64,000 bases of DNA, from positions 1,828,001-1,892,000 of the forward strand of contig NZ_CP045404.1 of the NCBI RefSeq assembly GCF_009363715.1, read 5' to 3'. The notes under the pieces were generated by a model, which was not told the origin of the DNA, ran no database searches, and saw nothing but the letters and a program-made list of their open reading frames with translations. A program made the translations under genes and the position numbers. Shown here in pieces: positions 54,196 to 64,000 of the stretch. This stretch comes from Roseovarius sp. THAF9 (GTDB lineage Bacteria > Pseudomonadota > Alphaproteobacteria > Rhodobacterales > Rhodobacteraceae). How positions within the stretch are numbered: the first letter of the stretch is position 1; each line of letters opens with the position of its first letter.

Positions 54196-57100
54196 TCACC
54201 CCTTCTTGCCTTCCTTCACCTTCTCCGCCAGATCACGTGCTATTGCGAACGCGCCCTTGATCTTGTCGGCGTCGGATTTCCAGCTGCGCTTGACCACGAT
54301 CTTGTTGTCCTTGACCTTGGCCAGCCCCTTCTGATCCTTGATGAACTCCACCAGCCCCTGCGGATTGGAAAACTTGTCGTTGTGGAACTGGATCGTCGCC
54401 CCGCGCGGCCCGCCATCCAGCTTGGCGATCCCGGCGCGCTTGCACATCGCCTTAATCCGCACCACCAGCATCAGCGTGTTCACTTCGCGCGGCAGTTTGC
54501 CGAACCGGTCGATCAGCTCGGCGGCAAAGCCTTCCAGTTCAACTTTGGTCGCCAAGCCACTGAGACGGCGGTACAATCCCAATCTGACGTCCAGATCCGG
54601 GACGTAGTCCTCGGGGATCAGCACCGGCACCCCAAGATTAATCTGCGGCGCCCACTGCTCATCGGCCTCGCTCAGCCCCTCAAGCTGCCCCGACTTGATC
54701 TTGGCAATCGCCTCTTCCAGCATCGACTGGTAAAGCTCGTACCCCACGTCGCGCATCTGCCCCGACTGTTCCTCGCCCAGCAGGTTGCCGGCCCCGCGAA
54801 TGTCCAGATCCTGAGACGCCAGCGTGAACCCCGCGCCCAGCTGATCCAGACTGCCCAGCACCCGCAACCGCTTTTCGGCGCCGGGCGTCAGGCGCATCCG
54901 GGGCTTGGTCGTCAGATACGCATAGGCCCGCGTCTTGGCACGCCCCACGCGCCCCCGGATCTGGTAAAGCTGCGACAGGCCAAACATATCGGCGCGGTGC
55001 ACCACCATCGTGTTCGCCGTCGGAATGTCCAGACCCGACTCCACGATCGTCGTGGCCAGCAGCACGTCATACTTGCCGTCGTAGAACGCGTTCATGCGCT
55101 CATCCAGCTCCTTCGCCGCCATCTGGCCATGCGCCACCACGAAACTGACCTCGGGCACTTGTTCGCGCAGAAACGCCTCGATCTCGGCGATGTCGCTGAT
55201 CCGCGGCACCACGTAGAAACTCTGCCCGCCCCGGTAATGCTCGCGCAAAAGCGCCTCGCGGATCGTCACCGTGTCGAACTCGCTGACATAGGTGCGGATC
55301 GACAGCCGGTCGATGGGCGGCGTGCCGATGATGCTCAGGTCGCGCACGCCCGACAGGCTCAGTTGCAGGGTGCGGGGGATCGGCGTCGCCGTCAGGGTCA
55401 GCACATGCACTTCCGAGCGCAGCGATTTCAGCCGCTCCTTGTGCGTCACACCGAAGCGCTGCTCCTCGTCAATCACCAGCAGACCAAGATTCTTGAACCG
55501 GATGTTCTTGGCCAGAAGCGCGTGCGTGCCCACCACGATATCAACCGTCCCATCGGCCAGTCCCGCGCGTGTCTTGGTGGCCTGCCCCGACGACACGAAG
55601 CGCGAGAGGGGCGCCACCGTCACCGGGAAGCCCCGGAACCGCTCGGCAAAGCTCTGGTAGTGCTGCCGCGCCAGCAGGGTCGTCGGCGCGATCACCGCTA
55701 CCTGCATGCCCGACATGGCCGCGATAAACGCGGCTCGCATCGCCACCTCGGTCTTGCCAAAGCCGACGTCGCCGCAGATCAGCCGGTCCATCGGCGTGCC
55801 GCTGTCGAGGTCCGCCACCACGTCCTCGATCGCCCGCAACTGGTCATCCGTCTCCTGATACGGGAACCGGGCCGAAAACGCCTCCCACGCGTGGTGCTCG
55901 GGCTCCAGCACCGGGGCCTTGCGCAGCGCGCGTTCGGCGGCGATCCGGATCAGGCGGTCGGCCATCTCGCGGATGCGTTCCTTCAGCTTGGCCTTCTTGG
56001 CCTGCCACGCGCCGCCGCCCAGACGGTCCAGCAGACCCTCCTCGTGGCCATAGCGGCTCAGCAGTTCGATATTCTCGACCGGCAGGTACAGCTTTGATTG
56101 TTCCGCATATTCCAGCAGCAGGCATTCATGCGCCGCGCCCGCCGCCGTGACCACTTCCAGCCCTTTGTAACGCCCGATCCCGTGATCGACATGCACCACG
56201 AGGTCACCAGGTGACAGGCTTTGGGCCTCGGTCAGGAAATTCTCGGCCCGCCGCCGCTTCTTGGGGGACCGGATCAGGCGGTCGCCCAGAATATCCTGCT
56301 CGGCGATCACCGTCAGGTCCGGCGCGGTAAAGCCATGCTCCAGCCCCCAGACCGCCAGATGCAGGCCACGCTTGCCAATGGCCCCGGCGTTCTTGACCGT
56401 GACCGCGCCCAAGAGGCCCTCATCCTCCAGCAGACCTTCCAGCCGCTCCCGCGCGCCGTCCGAATAGGACGCGACCAGCACCGGCCCCTCGGCCATGCGC
56501 GCGTCAATATGGTCTTTCAGGACACTGAAAAGGTTGATCTTTTCCTGCTGACGTTCGGGCGCGAAATTGCGGCCAATGCGCCCGCCCGCGTCGATCACGC
56601 TAGGCCCCGGTGCCTGCGGCAGTGGCGACAGGGCCAGCACGCGGCGGTCCCCCAACGCAGCGCTCCAGGCGTCGTCATCCAGATACAGCAGATCGGGCGC
56701 GATGGGCTTGTAAACGCTGTCCTCACGGCCCTTCTGGGTCATGGCGTGCTTGCGGGCTTCATACTGGTCGGCGATGGAGACCCACCGCGCCTCCCGCGCC
56801 GCCTCGACCTGGTTATCCAGGCTGACCGGCGCGCCGGGGATATAGTCGAACAGCGTCTCCAGCCGCTCGTGAAAGAGCGGCAGCCAATGCTCCATCCCGG
56901 CCTGCTTGCGCCCCGCGCTCACCGCCTCGTAAAGCGGGTCGTCACTGCCCGCCGCGCCGAATTCGATCCGGTAGTTCTGCCTAAAGCGCGTGATCGCGGC
57001 CTCGTCCAGAATGACCTCGCTGACCGGTGCCAGCTCGACCCGGTCCAGCTTTTCCGTGGTGCGCTGCGTCGCCGGATCGAACCGCCGCACGCCGTCCAGC

Positions 57101-57642
57101 ACGTCGCCGAACAAATCCAGCCGCACAGGGCCGCTCTCCCCCGGCGGATAGATGTCGATGATCCCGCCGCGCACGGCATAATCGCCCGGCTCCATGACCG
57201 TGGGCGCCTGGGTGAAGCCCATCCGCACGAGGAAGGATTTCAGCGCGTCCTCGTCGATCTGGTAATCCACCTGCGCCGAAAACGCCGCCTCACGCAACAC
57301 GTCCCGCGCGGGCACGCGCTGTGTCGCCGCATTGAGCGTGGTCAGCAGGATGAACCGCGACGGTCCGCCATGCACCAGCCCGGCCAGCGTGGCCATCCGC
57401 GTGGCCGAGATGTCGGCATTGGGCGACACCCGGTCATAGGGCAGACAATCCCAGCCGGGAAAGCGGATCACCGGCATCTCCGGCGCGAAAAAGCGCAGCG
57501 CCTCCTCCATCGCCGCCATCCGCTTGTCGTCACGCGCGACATGGATCACAGGGCCCTCCGCGCGGGCCGCCTCGTCCAGGATCAGCTTCGCGTCGAACCC
57601 TTCGGGCGCGCCGCCGACGGCGATACGGTTGCTGCCTGCCAT
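54196..57642 (-). CDS. mfd: Transcription-repair coupling factor Mfd
   Basis: 1148 aa, the family's usual length. The UvrB-like N-terminal part (about 1-350) is followed by the RNA polymerase-interacting domain (about 480-550, DLVVHVDHGIGRYKGLEVV) and the translocase motor (Walker A GDVGFGKTE near residue 629, DEEQRFGVTHKE, LTATPIPRTLQLSLSGVRDL, IVESGLDIPTANTMVVHRAD), then the C-terminal TRCF domain. It removes stalled RNA polymerase and recruits UvrA. Confidence 0.97.
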   Translation of the reverse strand: MAGSNRIAVGGAPEGFDAKLILDEAARAEGPVIHVARDDKRMAAMEEALRFFAPEMPVIRFPGWDCLPYDRVSPNADISATRMATLAGLVHGGPSRFILLTTLNAATQRVPARDVLREAAFSAQVDYQIDEDALKSFLVRMGFTQAPTVMEPGDYAVRGGIIDIYPPGESGPVRLDLFGDVLDGVRRFDPATQRTTEKLDRVELAPVSEVILDEAAITRFRQNYRIEFGAAGSDDPLYEAVSAGRKQAGMEHWLPLFHERLETLFDYIPGAPVSLDNQVEAAREARWVSIADQYEARKHAMTQKGREDSVYKPIAPDLLYLDDDAWSAALGDRRVLALSPLPQAPGPSVIDAGGRIGRNFAPERQQEKINLFSVLKDHIDARMAEGPVLVASYSDGARERLEGLLEDEGLLGAVTVKNAGAIGKRGLHLAVWGLEHGFTAPDLTVIAEQDILGDRLIRSPKKRRRAENFLTEAQSLSPGDLVVHVDHGIGRYKGLEVVTAAGAAHECLLLEYAEQSKLYLPVENIELLSRYGHEEGLLDRLGGGAWQAKKAKLKERIREMADRLIRIAAERALRKAPVLEPEHHAWEAFSARFPYQETDDQLRAIEDVVADLDSGTPMDRLICGDVGFGKTEVAMRAAFIAAMSGMQVAVIAPTTLLARQHYQSFAERFRGFPVTVAPLSRFVSSGQATKTRAGLADGTVDIVVGTHALLAKNIRFKNLGLLVIDEEQRFGVTHKERLKSLRSEVHVLTLTATPIPRTLQLSLSGVRDLSIIGTPPIDRLSIRTYVSEFDTVTIREALLREHYRGGQSFYVVPRISDIAEIEAFLREQVPEVSFVVAHGQMAAKELDERMNAFYDGKYDVLLATTIVESGLDIPTANTMVVHRADMFGLSQLYQIRGRVGRAKTRAYAYLTTKPRMRLTPGAEKRLRVLGSLDQLGAGFTLASQDLDIRGAGNLLGEEQSGQMRDVGYELYQSMLEEAIAKIKSGQLEGLSEADEQWAPQINLGVPVLIPEDYVPDLDVRLGLYRRLSGLATKVELEGFAAELIDRFGKLPREVNTLMLVVRIKAMCKRAGIAKLDGGPRGATIQFHNDKFSNPQGLVEFIKDQKGLAKVKDNKIVVKRSWKSDADKIKGAFAIARDLAEKVKEGKKG

Positions 57643-57652
57643 GCCCGGCCCC

Positions 57653-58180
57653 TCAGCCGCCCAGCACGCCGGTCGACATGTTGACCAGCATGCCCCACAT
57701 CGCCGTCACCAGGATCGACAGGACCCCCACGAACTGCGTACTGATGCGGTGGTAATGCATCCGCTTGTAAAGCGCCTCGCCCACCAGCTCGTCCCGGGTG
57801 ATGCGGTTCGCGGTGTAGACCGACAACAGCGCCACCAGTGTCATCGGAAAGCCGATCAGAAACAGCGCCTGGCTGAATTCGTTGCCGTAGACGAACCCCA
57901 GCAGGCACAGCGTGGTCAGCACGAAACAGACGAACCCGGCCAGCAGCAGGCCCGTCTCCCGGCCGATGTAAAGGATCCGGTTGCAGTTGATGCGCACCAT
58001 GTCGTGCAGATCCACGATCCCCTGCTCATCGCCGTTCTTGGCGCGCTGCACCATGTCCCACGGCACGCCCAGCACCCAGTGACTGGTCGACGACCACAGC
58101 ACCGCCAGCACAATCCAGAACCACAGGTTGCTGAAACTGCGCATGTCGATCAGCTCGAAAATGGTCTCGATCAGGTCCAA
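57653..58180 (-). CDS. Membrane protein of the 'SufBCD complex component' family
   Basis: 175 aa with four hydrophobic segments and the conserved opening IETIFELIDMRSFSNLWFW, then WSSTSHWVLGVPWDMVQRAK. Rhodobacteraceae relatives carry the database name 'component of SufBCD complex', but no evidence for that role can be seen. The TTG start at 58180 is chosen because AGAGG lies about 9 nt upstream; an ATG at 58288 adds 36 atypical residues. It ends 10 nt before mfd. Confidence 0.75.
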   Translation of the reverse strand: MDLIETIFELIDMRSFSNLWFWIVLAVLWSSTSHWVLGVPWDMVQRAKNGDEQGIVDLHDMVRINCNRILYIGRETGLLLAGFVCFVLTTLCLLGFVYGNEFSQALFLIGFPMTLVALLSVYTANRITRDELVGEALYKRMHYHRISTQFVGVLSILVTAMWGMLVNMSTGVLGG

Positions 58181-58266
58181 TGCCGGTGCCTCTTTGCGTA
58201 TTTGCGCTGTGCCGCGCTCTATCCGGGCACCTCTTAGCGCCGCTCTGCGCCAATTCCTACCCTTGA

Positions 58267-59319
<1,053 letters not shown>

Positions 59320-59351
59320 TACCCACGCGGGTTCTTGCTTATCGGCTCCGA

Positions 59352-59368
59352 CACCACAAACTGTGGTG
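59352..59368. promoter_or_regulatory. Dyad CACCACA-AAC-TGTGGTG
   Basis: Perfect 7-bp inverted repeat between hemB and the lipoprotein gene, followed about 20 nt later by TATAGT. It may be the hemB terminator stem (no T run) or an operator for the next gene. Confidence 0.4.
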
Positions 59369-59456
59369 ACACCGCCTGTCTTCCCCTCTATAGTGTGGGT
59401 ATAGACCGGCATTTACAAAAGACCGGCCACGGATCAGGCAACGAACAGGCAGTATC

Positions 59457-60017
59457 ATGAAAAACCTTTCCCGGCGAAGCTTCACGCTCGGCGCATTGGC
59501 CGCGTCCCCCCTTCTGGCCGCTTGCGGCAACGGGGTCGGCAGCGTCGGCTCGCAGAAGATCGACGCCCGCGTCGACTCGACGCTCAATTACCTTTACCAA
59601 CGCTATCCCCAGACCCGCGACATCGCGGCCAAGTCTGTGGGCCAGCTTGTCATGCCCCTGATCACTGAGGGCGGCTTCATCGTCGGCGGTGGCTATGGCC
59701 GTGGCGCCCTGCGCGTGGGCGGTGCGACGGTCGATTATTACTCTGCCACCAAAGGCAGTGTCGGGCTTCAGATCGGGGCGCAGCAATTCGCCCACGTGCT
59801 GTTCTTCATGACCGAGGATGCGCTGGCCGGCTTCCGCCGCGCCTCCGGCTGGGTCGCGGGCGCGGACATTGAATACGTCTTCTCGGACCAAGGCGAGAAC
59901 TTGCGGGCCGACACCACGACTGCCAGCACGCCGGTCCTCGCGGTGATCTTCGGCCAGGCGGGCGCACTGGTGGGCGCGTCGCTCGAAGGCACCAAGTATA
60001 CGCGCATCATCCCTTGA
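59457..60017 (+). CDS. Ysc84-like lipoprotein
   Basis: 186 aa. The signal begins with RRSFTLGALAASPLLAAC (lipobox LAAC, Cys23; the Arg pair resembles a Tat motif). The rest matches the Ysc84/SYLF lipid-binding domain (VMPLITEGGFIVGGGYGRGA, DYYSATKGSVGLQIGAQQFA, VIFGQAGALVGASLEGTK). It is probably envelope lipid-binding. It ends before a strong terminator. Confidence 0.85.
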   Translation: MKNLSRRSFTLGALAASPLLAACGNGVGSVGSQKIDARVDSTLNYLYQRYPQTRDIAAKSVGQLVMPLITEGGFIVGGGYGRGALRVGGATVDYYSATKGSVGLQIGAQQFAHVLFFMTEDALAGFRRASGWVAGADIEYVFSDQGENLRADTTTASTPVLAVIFGQAGALVGASLEGTKYTRIIP

Positions 60018-60063
60018 CCCGCCCCGGGGTTTGAACCCGGGATGGACATCAGACGACTTACAG

Positions 60064-60093
60064 GGGCGTGTGAACATTTCACACGCCCTTTTT
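60064..60093 (+). terminator. Rho-independent terminator
   Basis: GGGCGTGTGA pairs perfectly with TCACACGCCC (10 bp, loop ACATT), then five T. Confidence 0.93.
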
Positions 60094-60108
60094 CAGTGAG
60101 GTCACCCC

Positions 60109-60564
60109 ATGTCCCGCACCGCAATCCTTGCCGTCCTTGTCAGCCTCTGCTTCGCAGCCCAAGCTTACGCCTGCGCCCTGCCTCCACCGGTCTGCGAGGT
60201 CTCGAACGGGCAGCGTGCCACGCTCGAACACGCCAACGGCAGCACCGTGCTTTTTTCGCAGTTCGATCCCGACGCCGCGGGATACCGGCCCACCTATGTT
60301 CTGGTCGATTGTACCAAGCGACAGGCCGTTGCCCTGGGGCACCTGACGGAAGGTGCCGATGACATGGAAAGCCAGACCCATTTCGATGGCCGCATGGTGA
60401 TGGATCGCGAACTTTCGACCGGTGCGCCCGCCCGACTGGGCCGCGTGCATCGCCAGCTTCAGCGGATGGGGCTGCGCAGCAAACGCTTCACCCTGCTGAA
60501 ATCCCATTGCGGCTGCGCCCTGCCCGACATGCCCCCGGCGCCCTCAAGCTGTCCGCCCTACTGA
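60109..60564 (+). CDS. Secreted cysteine-containing protein, unknown
   Basis: 151-aa precursor with a signal peptide (TAILAVLVSLCFAAQAYA, cleavage likely after Ala21). The mature part has six Cys, including SHCGCALP near the end, suggesting disulfides in the periplasm. No domain is recognised. It begins 15 nt after the terminator, so it needs a promoter overlapping that hairpin or read-through. Confidence 0.7.
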   Translation: MSRTAILAVLVSLCFAAQAYACALPPPVCEVSNGQRATLEHANGSTVLFSQFDPDAAGYRPTYVLVDCTKRQAVALGHLTEGADDMESQTHFDGRMVMDRELSTGAPARLGRVHRQLQRMGLRSKRFTLLKSHCGCALPDMPPAPSSCPPY

Positions 60565-60585
60565 TCCCGGCGCCGATGGCACGCC

Positions 60586-61032
60586 TCACTTCGCGTCGTC
60601 GCCAAAGTCGATCTTGATCCCGGCGAAGGGGTTGTCGTCGTCCGCCGCGGTCTCGTTCAGGCGGCTGGCGCGCTGTTCCTTCAGGATCTCCATCTGCCGG
60701 TCCAGGTACTCGGCAAACTGCGGCCCCTCGCCGTTCTCGTCCCAATGCGCATAGACCCGCCCCTCGATCAGCGCCAGCCAGTACAACCGCAGCACCCGGT
60801 TGATGCGCGCGCCATAGCCGGGGCCAAGGCGGCGGAACCATTTCACCATGTCGCTGTCCAGCCGGATCGTGACCCGCGTCTTCGGGCGCGCGATCGGCTC
60901 GCGGCTTTCCAACCCCTGCCACTCTTCGGGCAGGGATCGGTCCAGCCAGTGTTCCGTCAGCGATTCCTGCAATTGCCGCAATTCGTCAATCAACGCGGCG
61001 CGGTTGTTTTGCGGTGGCGGTGTGCGGCGCAT
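60586..61032 (-). CDS. BrnA-type antitoxin, without BrnT partner
   Basis: 148 aa. The central part (about 50-92: KTRVTIRLDSDMVKWF, GYGARINRVLRLYWLALIEG) matches the ribbon-helix-helix DNA-binding domain of BrnA antitoxins. The N-terminal 50 and C-terminal 55 residues are extra. No BrnT toxin lies on either side: the upstream neighbour is usg. It may be a free-standing autoregulator. AAGGA ribosome site; three 11-bp repeats lie upstream. Confidence 0.8.
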   Translation of the reverse strand: MRRTPPPQNNRAALIDELRQLQESLTEHWLDRSLPEEWQGLESREPIARPKTRVTIRLDSDMVKWFRRLGPGYGARINRVLRLYWLALIEGRVYAHWDENGEGPQFAEYLDRQMEILKEQRASRLNETAADDDNPFAGIKIDFGDDAK

Positions 61033-61116
61033 CAGGGGTTCCTTTCAACGGGATGACATGGAGGAACGCCCGTCATCCTGACGCCGATACGTTAACGCCG
61101 CATGGCGGCACCGCCC

Positions 61117-61146
61117 GGTGTACGGGGGGTGTACGCGGGGTGCACG
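61117..61146. promoter_or_regulatory. Three 11-bp direct repeats upstream of brnA-like gene
   Basis: GGTGTACG at 61117 and 61128 and GGTGCACG at 61139 repeat with an exact 11-bp period; each contains a GTGTAC or GTGCAC core. They lie 85-114 nt before the antitoxin start, the type of array that ribbon-helix-helix repressors bind. Confidence 0.6.
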
Positions 61147-61199
61147 CCTATCACCCCCGTGATTTCGGCCCGTTGCACCGATCAGTTAACCGACCGCGC

Positions 61200-61481
61200 T
61201 CAGTTCATGTAGAACTCGCCTGTGACCTGCCGCCATTCGCCGGGGCTGATCATCTTGCGATGGATGAACTGCACCGAGTGCAGCGGCCCCTCGATCTCGT
61301 CCTGCCAGAACTCGATGAACTTGAAAAGCTTGGGATGATCCGGCGCAAGGTCATAGTCCTGCCAGACGAAGGTATTGATAACATGCGCATAATCCGGCAT
61401 GTGGTAAAAAAATTCTGCTGTCGTCAGGCCATAGCCCTTCAGCATAAGTTCGGTTTCTGAAAGCTCCATTTCTGTTCCCAT
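61200..61481 (-). CDS. usg: Usg-family protein
   Basis: 93 aa closely following the alphaproteobacterial Usg pattern: LMLKGYGLTTAEFFYHMPDY, NTFVWQDYDLAPDHPKLFKF, EIEGPLHSVQFIHRKMISP. The function is unknown; the name comes from a gene once noted near trp genes. An alternative start at 61469 (MELSET) has a better ribosome site. Confidence 0.88.
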   Translation of the reverse strand: MGTEMELSETELMLKGYGLTTAEFFYHMPDYAHVINTFVWQDYDLAPDHPKLFKFIEFWQDEIEGPLHSVQFIHRKMISPGEWRQVTGEFYMN

Positions 61482-61598
61482 ATTGGCACCACTCTTGTTG
61501 TTATGTCTTTCAGTGTGCCACGAAATTATTAGTTTTCAATAAAAACAGTATGTTATCACCCGGCCGCGCTGGCTGCCAAAGTGCTGCAACGCAGGCCA

Positions 61599-61628
61599 TT
61601 GCACCCCATATCCTGCCTCTGATATAGT
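61599..61628 (+). promoter_or_regulatory. gyrA promoter candidate
   Basis: TTGCAC, an 18-nt spacer, then TATAGT, 46 nt before the gyrA GTG start. Confidence 0.5.
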
Positions 61629-61630
61629 TT

Positions 61631-61657
61631 TCGCAACAAGATATAGAACAGTTGCGA
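61631..61657. promoter_or_regulatory. Dyad TCGCAAC-N13-GTTGCGA in gyrA leader
   Basis: Perfect 7-bp inverted repeat just after the -10; GATATAG also repeats directly at 61621 and 61640. Operator or leader hairpin. Confidence 0.4.
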
Positions 61658-61673
61658 CAGGACGGGACAGCAC

Positions 61674-64000
61674 GTGAACGACACGCCGGAAACCCCTGAA
61701 AACGAAGACGAAATGCCGCCAGAGCGCCCCGCGCATGACGGCCCGACGGTGTCGATCATCGACGAGATGAAGACGTCCTACTTGGACTATGCCATGTCGG
61801 TGATCGTCAGCCGGGCCATTCCCGACCTGCGCGACGGGCTGAAACCCGTGCACCGGCGCATCCTTTACGCCATGCACGAAACCGGCAACACCCACGACAA
61901 GGCCTACCGCAAATCCGCCCGCCCCGTGGGCGACGTCATGGGTAAATATCACCCCCACGGCGACAGCGCGATCTACGACGCGCTGGTGCGCATGGCGCAG
62001 GATTTTTCCATGTCTTTACCGCTACTTGACGGTCAAGGCAACTTCGGCTCCATGGACGGCGACAACCCCGCTGCCATGCGCTATACCGAGGTCCGCATGG
62101 ACAAACCCGCCGGCGCGTTGTTGGCGGATATCGAGAAGGAAACCGTCGACTTTCAGGACAACTACGACGGCAAGGACCGCGAGCCGACTGTCCTGCCGGC
62201 GCGGTTTCCCAACATGCTGGTCAACGGCGCAGGCGGCATCGCGGTGGGCATGGCCACCAACATCCCCCCCCACAATCTGGGCGAGGTCATCGACGCCACG
62301 CTGGCCCTGATCGAGAACCCTGACCTGAGTTCCGAACAGCTGATCGAATATATACCAGGCCCGGACTTTCCCACGGGCGGCATCATGCTGGGCCGCTCAG
62401 GCGCGCGGAAGGCTTACATCGAGGGGCGCGGCAGCGTGATCGTTCGGGCGAAGACCCGGATCGAGGAGGTCAGGAAAGACCGCTATGCGATTGTTATCGA
62501 AGAGATTCCCTATCAGGTGAACAAGTCGGCAATGATCGAGAAAATCGCCGAGACCGTGCGCGAGAAACGCATCGAGGGCATCACCCACGTGCAGGACGAA
62601 TCCGACCGGCACGGCGTGCGCGTGGTGGTCGAGCTCAAACGCGACGCCACCGCCGAAGTGGTGCTGAACCAACTGTTCCGCTTTACCCCGATGCAGACGC
62701 ATTTCGGCTGCAACATGCTGGCGCTGAACGGCGGACGGCCCGAGCAACTGACGCTTTACGGCTTCCTGAGCGCCTTCATTTCGTTCCGCGAGGACGTGGT
62801 GGCGCGGCGCACCGCCTATGACCTGCGCAAGGCGCGCGAGCGCAGCCACGTCCTGTGCGGCCTGGCCGTCGCGGTCAGCAATGTCGACGAGGTCGTGGCG
62901 ACCATCCGCGCCTCCGCCGACGCCGCCGAGGCGCGTGAAAAGCTGATGACCCGGCGCTGGCCGGCTGGCGATATCCTCGAATATATCGCGTTGATAGACG
63001 ACCCGACGCACAAGGCCAACGAAGACGGCACCTACAACCTGTCCGAAACGCAGGCCCGGGCGATCCTGGAGCTGCGCCTGCAAAGGCTGACGCAACTGGG
63101 CGTCAAGGAAGTCACGGACGAGCTGCAGGACCTGGCCGGCAAGATCAAGGAATACCTCGCCATCCTCGCCAGCCGCGAGAGAATCATGCAGATCATTTCG
63201 GACGAACTGACCGAGGTGAGAGAGCAGTTCGCCGTCCCCCGCCGAACCGAGATCGTCGACTGGTCCGGCGACATGGAAGACGAGGATCTGATCGAGCGCG
63301 AAGACATGGTCGTGACGGTCACGTCCGGCGGCTATATCAAGCGCACGGCGCTTGCCGATTTCCGCGCGCAGAAACGCGGCGGCAAGGGCCTTTCGGGGAT
63401 GCAGACGAAGGAAGAGGACGTGGTGACCACGCTTTTCGTGGCCAACACGCATACGCAGCTTTTGTTCTTCACCACCGACGGGATGGTCTACAAGCTGAAA
63501 ACCTGGCGCCTGCCGCTGGGCGGACGCACGTCGAAAGGCAAGGCGATCGTCAACATCCTGCCGATTCCCACCGGCGTCAGCATCGCGGCGATCATGCCGG
63601 TGGATGTGCCGGAGCAAGAGTGGGAGAACCTTCAGATCTTCTTTGCCACCTCGGCCGGGGACGTGCGGCGCAACGCGCTGAGCGACTTCACCAACGTCAA
63701 GTCGAACGGCAAGATAGCGATGAAGCTGCCGGACGAAAACACGCGGCTGGTCAACGTGCGCATCTGCTCCGAGGACGATGACGTGATGCTGGTCACCGAC
63801 TCGGGCCGGGCGATCCGGTTCCGGACAACCGATGTACGCGTCTTCAAGGGGCGCGATTCCACCGGCGTGCGGGGCATCAGGCTGCAGAACGGAGACACGC
63901 TCGTCTCGATGTCGATCATCCGCCATTTCGAGGCCAGCCCCGACGAGCGGGCCGCCTATCTGAAGATGCGCCGCCAGATGGCCGGGGCGGATGACGAGGG
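61674..64000 (+). CDS. gyrA: DNA gyrase subunit A, 3' end outside window
   Basis: The frame starts with GTG at 61674 and runs past the right edge (775 codons visible). [39 protein letters not shown] and the catalytic Tyr in [10 protein letters not shown] identify a type IIA topoisomerase A subunit. The C-terminal beta-pinwheel has the GyrA box QKRGGKG, which favours GyrA over ParC. The quinolone region reads [15 protein letters not shown], with Ser and Asp at the positions equivalent to E. coli 83 and 87. Confidence 0.95.
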   Translation, partial: MNDTPETPENEDEMPPERPAHDGPTVSIIDEMKTSYLDYAMSVIVSRAIPDLRDGLKPVHRRILYAMHETGNTHDKAYRKSARPVGDVMGKYHPHGDSAIYDALVRMAQDFSMSLPLLDGQGNFGSMDGDNPAAMRYTEVRMDKPAGALLADIEKETVDFQDNYDGKDREPTVLPARFPNMLVNGAGGIAVGMATNIPPHNLGEVIDATLALIENPDLSSEQLIEYIPGPDFPTGGIMLGRSGARKAYIEGRGSVIVRAKTRIEEVRKDRYAIVIEEIPYQVNKSAMIEKIAETVREKRIEGITHVQDESDRHGVRVVVELKRDATAEVVLNQLFRFTPMQTHFGCNMLALNGGRPEQLTLYGFLSAFISFREDVVARRTAYDLRKARERSHVLCGLAVAVSNVDEVVATIRASADAAEAREKLMTRRWPAGDILEYIALIDDPTHKANEDGTYNLSETQARAILELRLQRLTQLGVKEVTDELQDLAGKIKEYLAILASRERIMQIISDELTEVREQFAVPRRTEIVDWSGDMEDEDLIEREDMVVTVTSGGYIKRTALADFRAQKRGGKGLSGMQTKEEDVVTTLFVANTHTQLLFFTTDGMVYKLKTWRLPLGGRTSKGKAIVNILPIPTGVSIAAIMPVDVPEQEWENLQIFFATSAGDVRRNALSDFTNVKSNGKIAMKLPDENTRLVNVRICSEDDDVMLVTDSGRAIRFRTTDVRVFKGRDSTGVRGIRLQNGDTLVSMSIIRHFEASPDERAAYLKMRRQMAGADDE

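Noticed and set aside
60586..61481. BrnT-BrnA toxin-antitoxin operon
   Set aside because: The neighbour at 61200-61481 is Usg, not a BrnT RNase, and no other small ORF fits.

Overview
The window is a GC-rich chromosomal stretch from an alphaproteobacterium of the Rhodobacterales (roseobacter type). This rests on gene order and family-specific traits: dusB-ntrB-ntrC-ntrY-ntrX beside trkA-trkH-hfq-hflX, a suf cluster led by a single-cysteine IscR, phoR-pstSCAB-phoU-phoB, an Usg homologue, PAS_5 and YIP1 proteins, and an NtrC without the GAFTGA loop. No integrase, transposase, rRNA or CRISPR array was seen. One tRNA is present. Both edges cut genes: a repeat/fibre protein on the left and gyrA on the right.

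Layout. 1-2061: three co-directional accessory genes (repeat/fibre-like protein, metzincin-like HExxH protein, HEAT-repeat protein), the least ordinary block. 2262-4231: rpsB-tsf with a clear terminator. 4501-11635: amidinotransferase, aroQ with a LuxR-type regulator, a DoxX protein, a MATE exporter, and a glutaryl-CoA dehydrogenase with its divergent LysR regulator. 11778-19204: the phosphate regulon, with a Pho box of three 11-bp repeats before pstS. 19201-24703: carbonic anhydrase, gmk, yicC, a PAS_5 protein, a flavin-binding protein, hflX and hfq. 24882-35745: potassium uptake (trkAH) and the two nitrogen two-component systems. 35913-40550: ispDF-pgpA-pncC operon, a GFA protein, an MmgE/PrpD protein, a Coq10/RatA-type protein and a 59-aa membrane protein missed by length cut-offs. 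40623-40699: tRNA-Arg(CCG). 41163-50391: the suf operon with two cysteine desulfurases and several non-Suf passengers. 50574-60564: a hydrolase, quinone oxidoreductase, a 24-aa membrane peptide, DUF2254, mfd, a SufBCD-associated-type membrane protein, hemB, a Ysc84-like lipoprotein and a Cys-containing secreted protein. 60586-64000: an orphan BrnA-type antitoxin, Usg and gyrA.

How the genes work together: most of the window is core physiology (translation, phosphate and nitrogen sensing, Fe-S assembly, K+ uptake, isoprenoid, phospholipid and haem synthesis, transcription-coupled repair, DNA supercoiling). Several operons are tightly packed with 1-14 nt overlaps.

Between operons there is a recurring intergenic motif with core TATTTNNRGCMAGARRAAG (six copies, both strands), usually next to GC-rich hairpins. 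It is not explained by any gene. The best candidates for something undescribed are this motif family, the left-edge fibre/metalloprotease/HEAT trio, the mutually exclusive hairpins at 54075-54126, and the orphan BrnA with three 11-bp upstream repeats.
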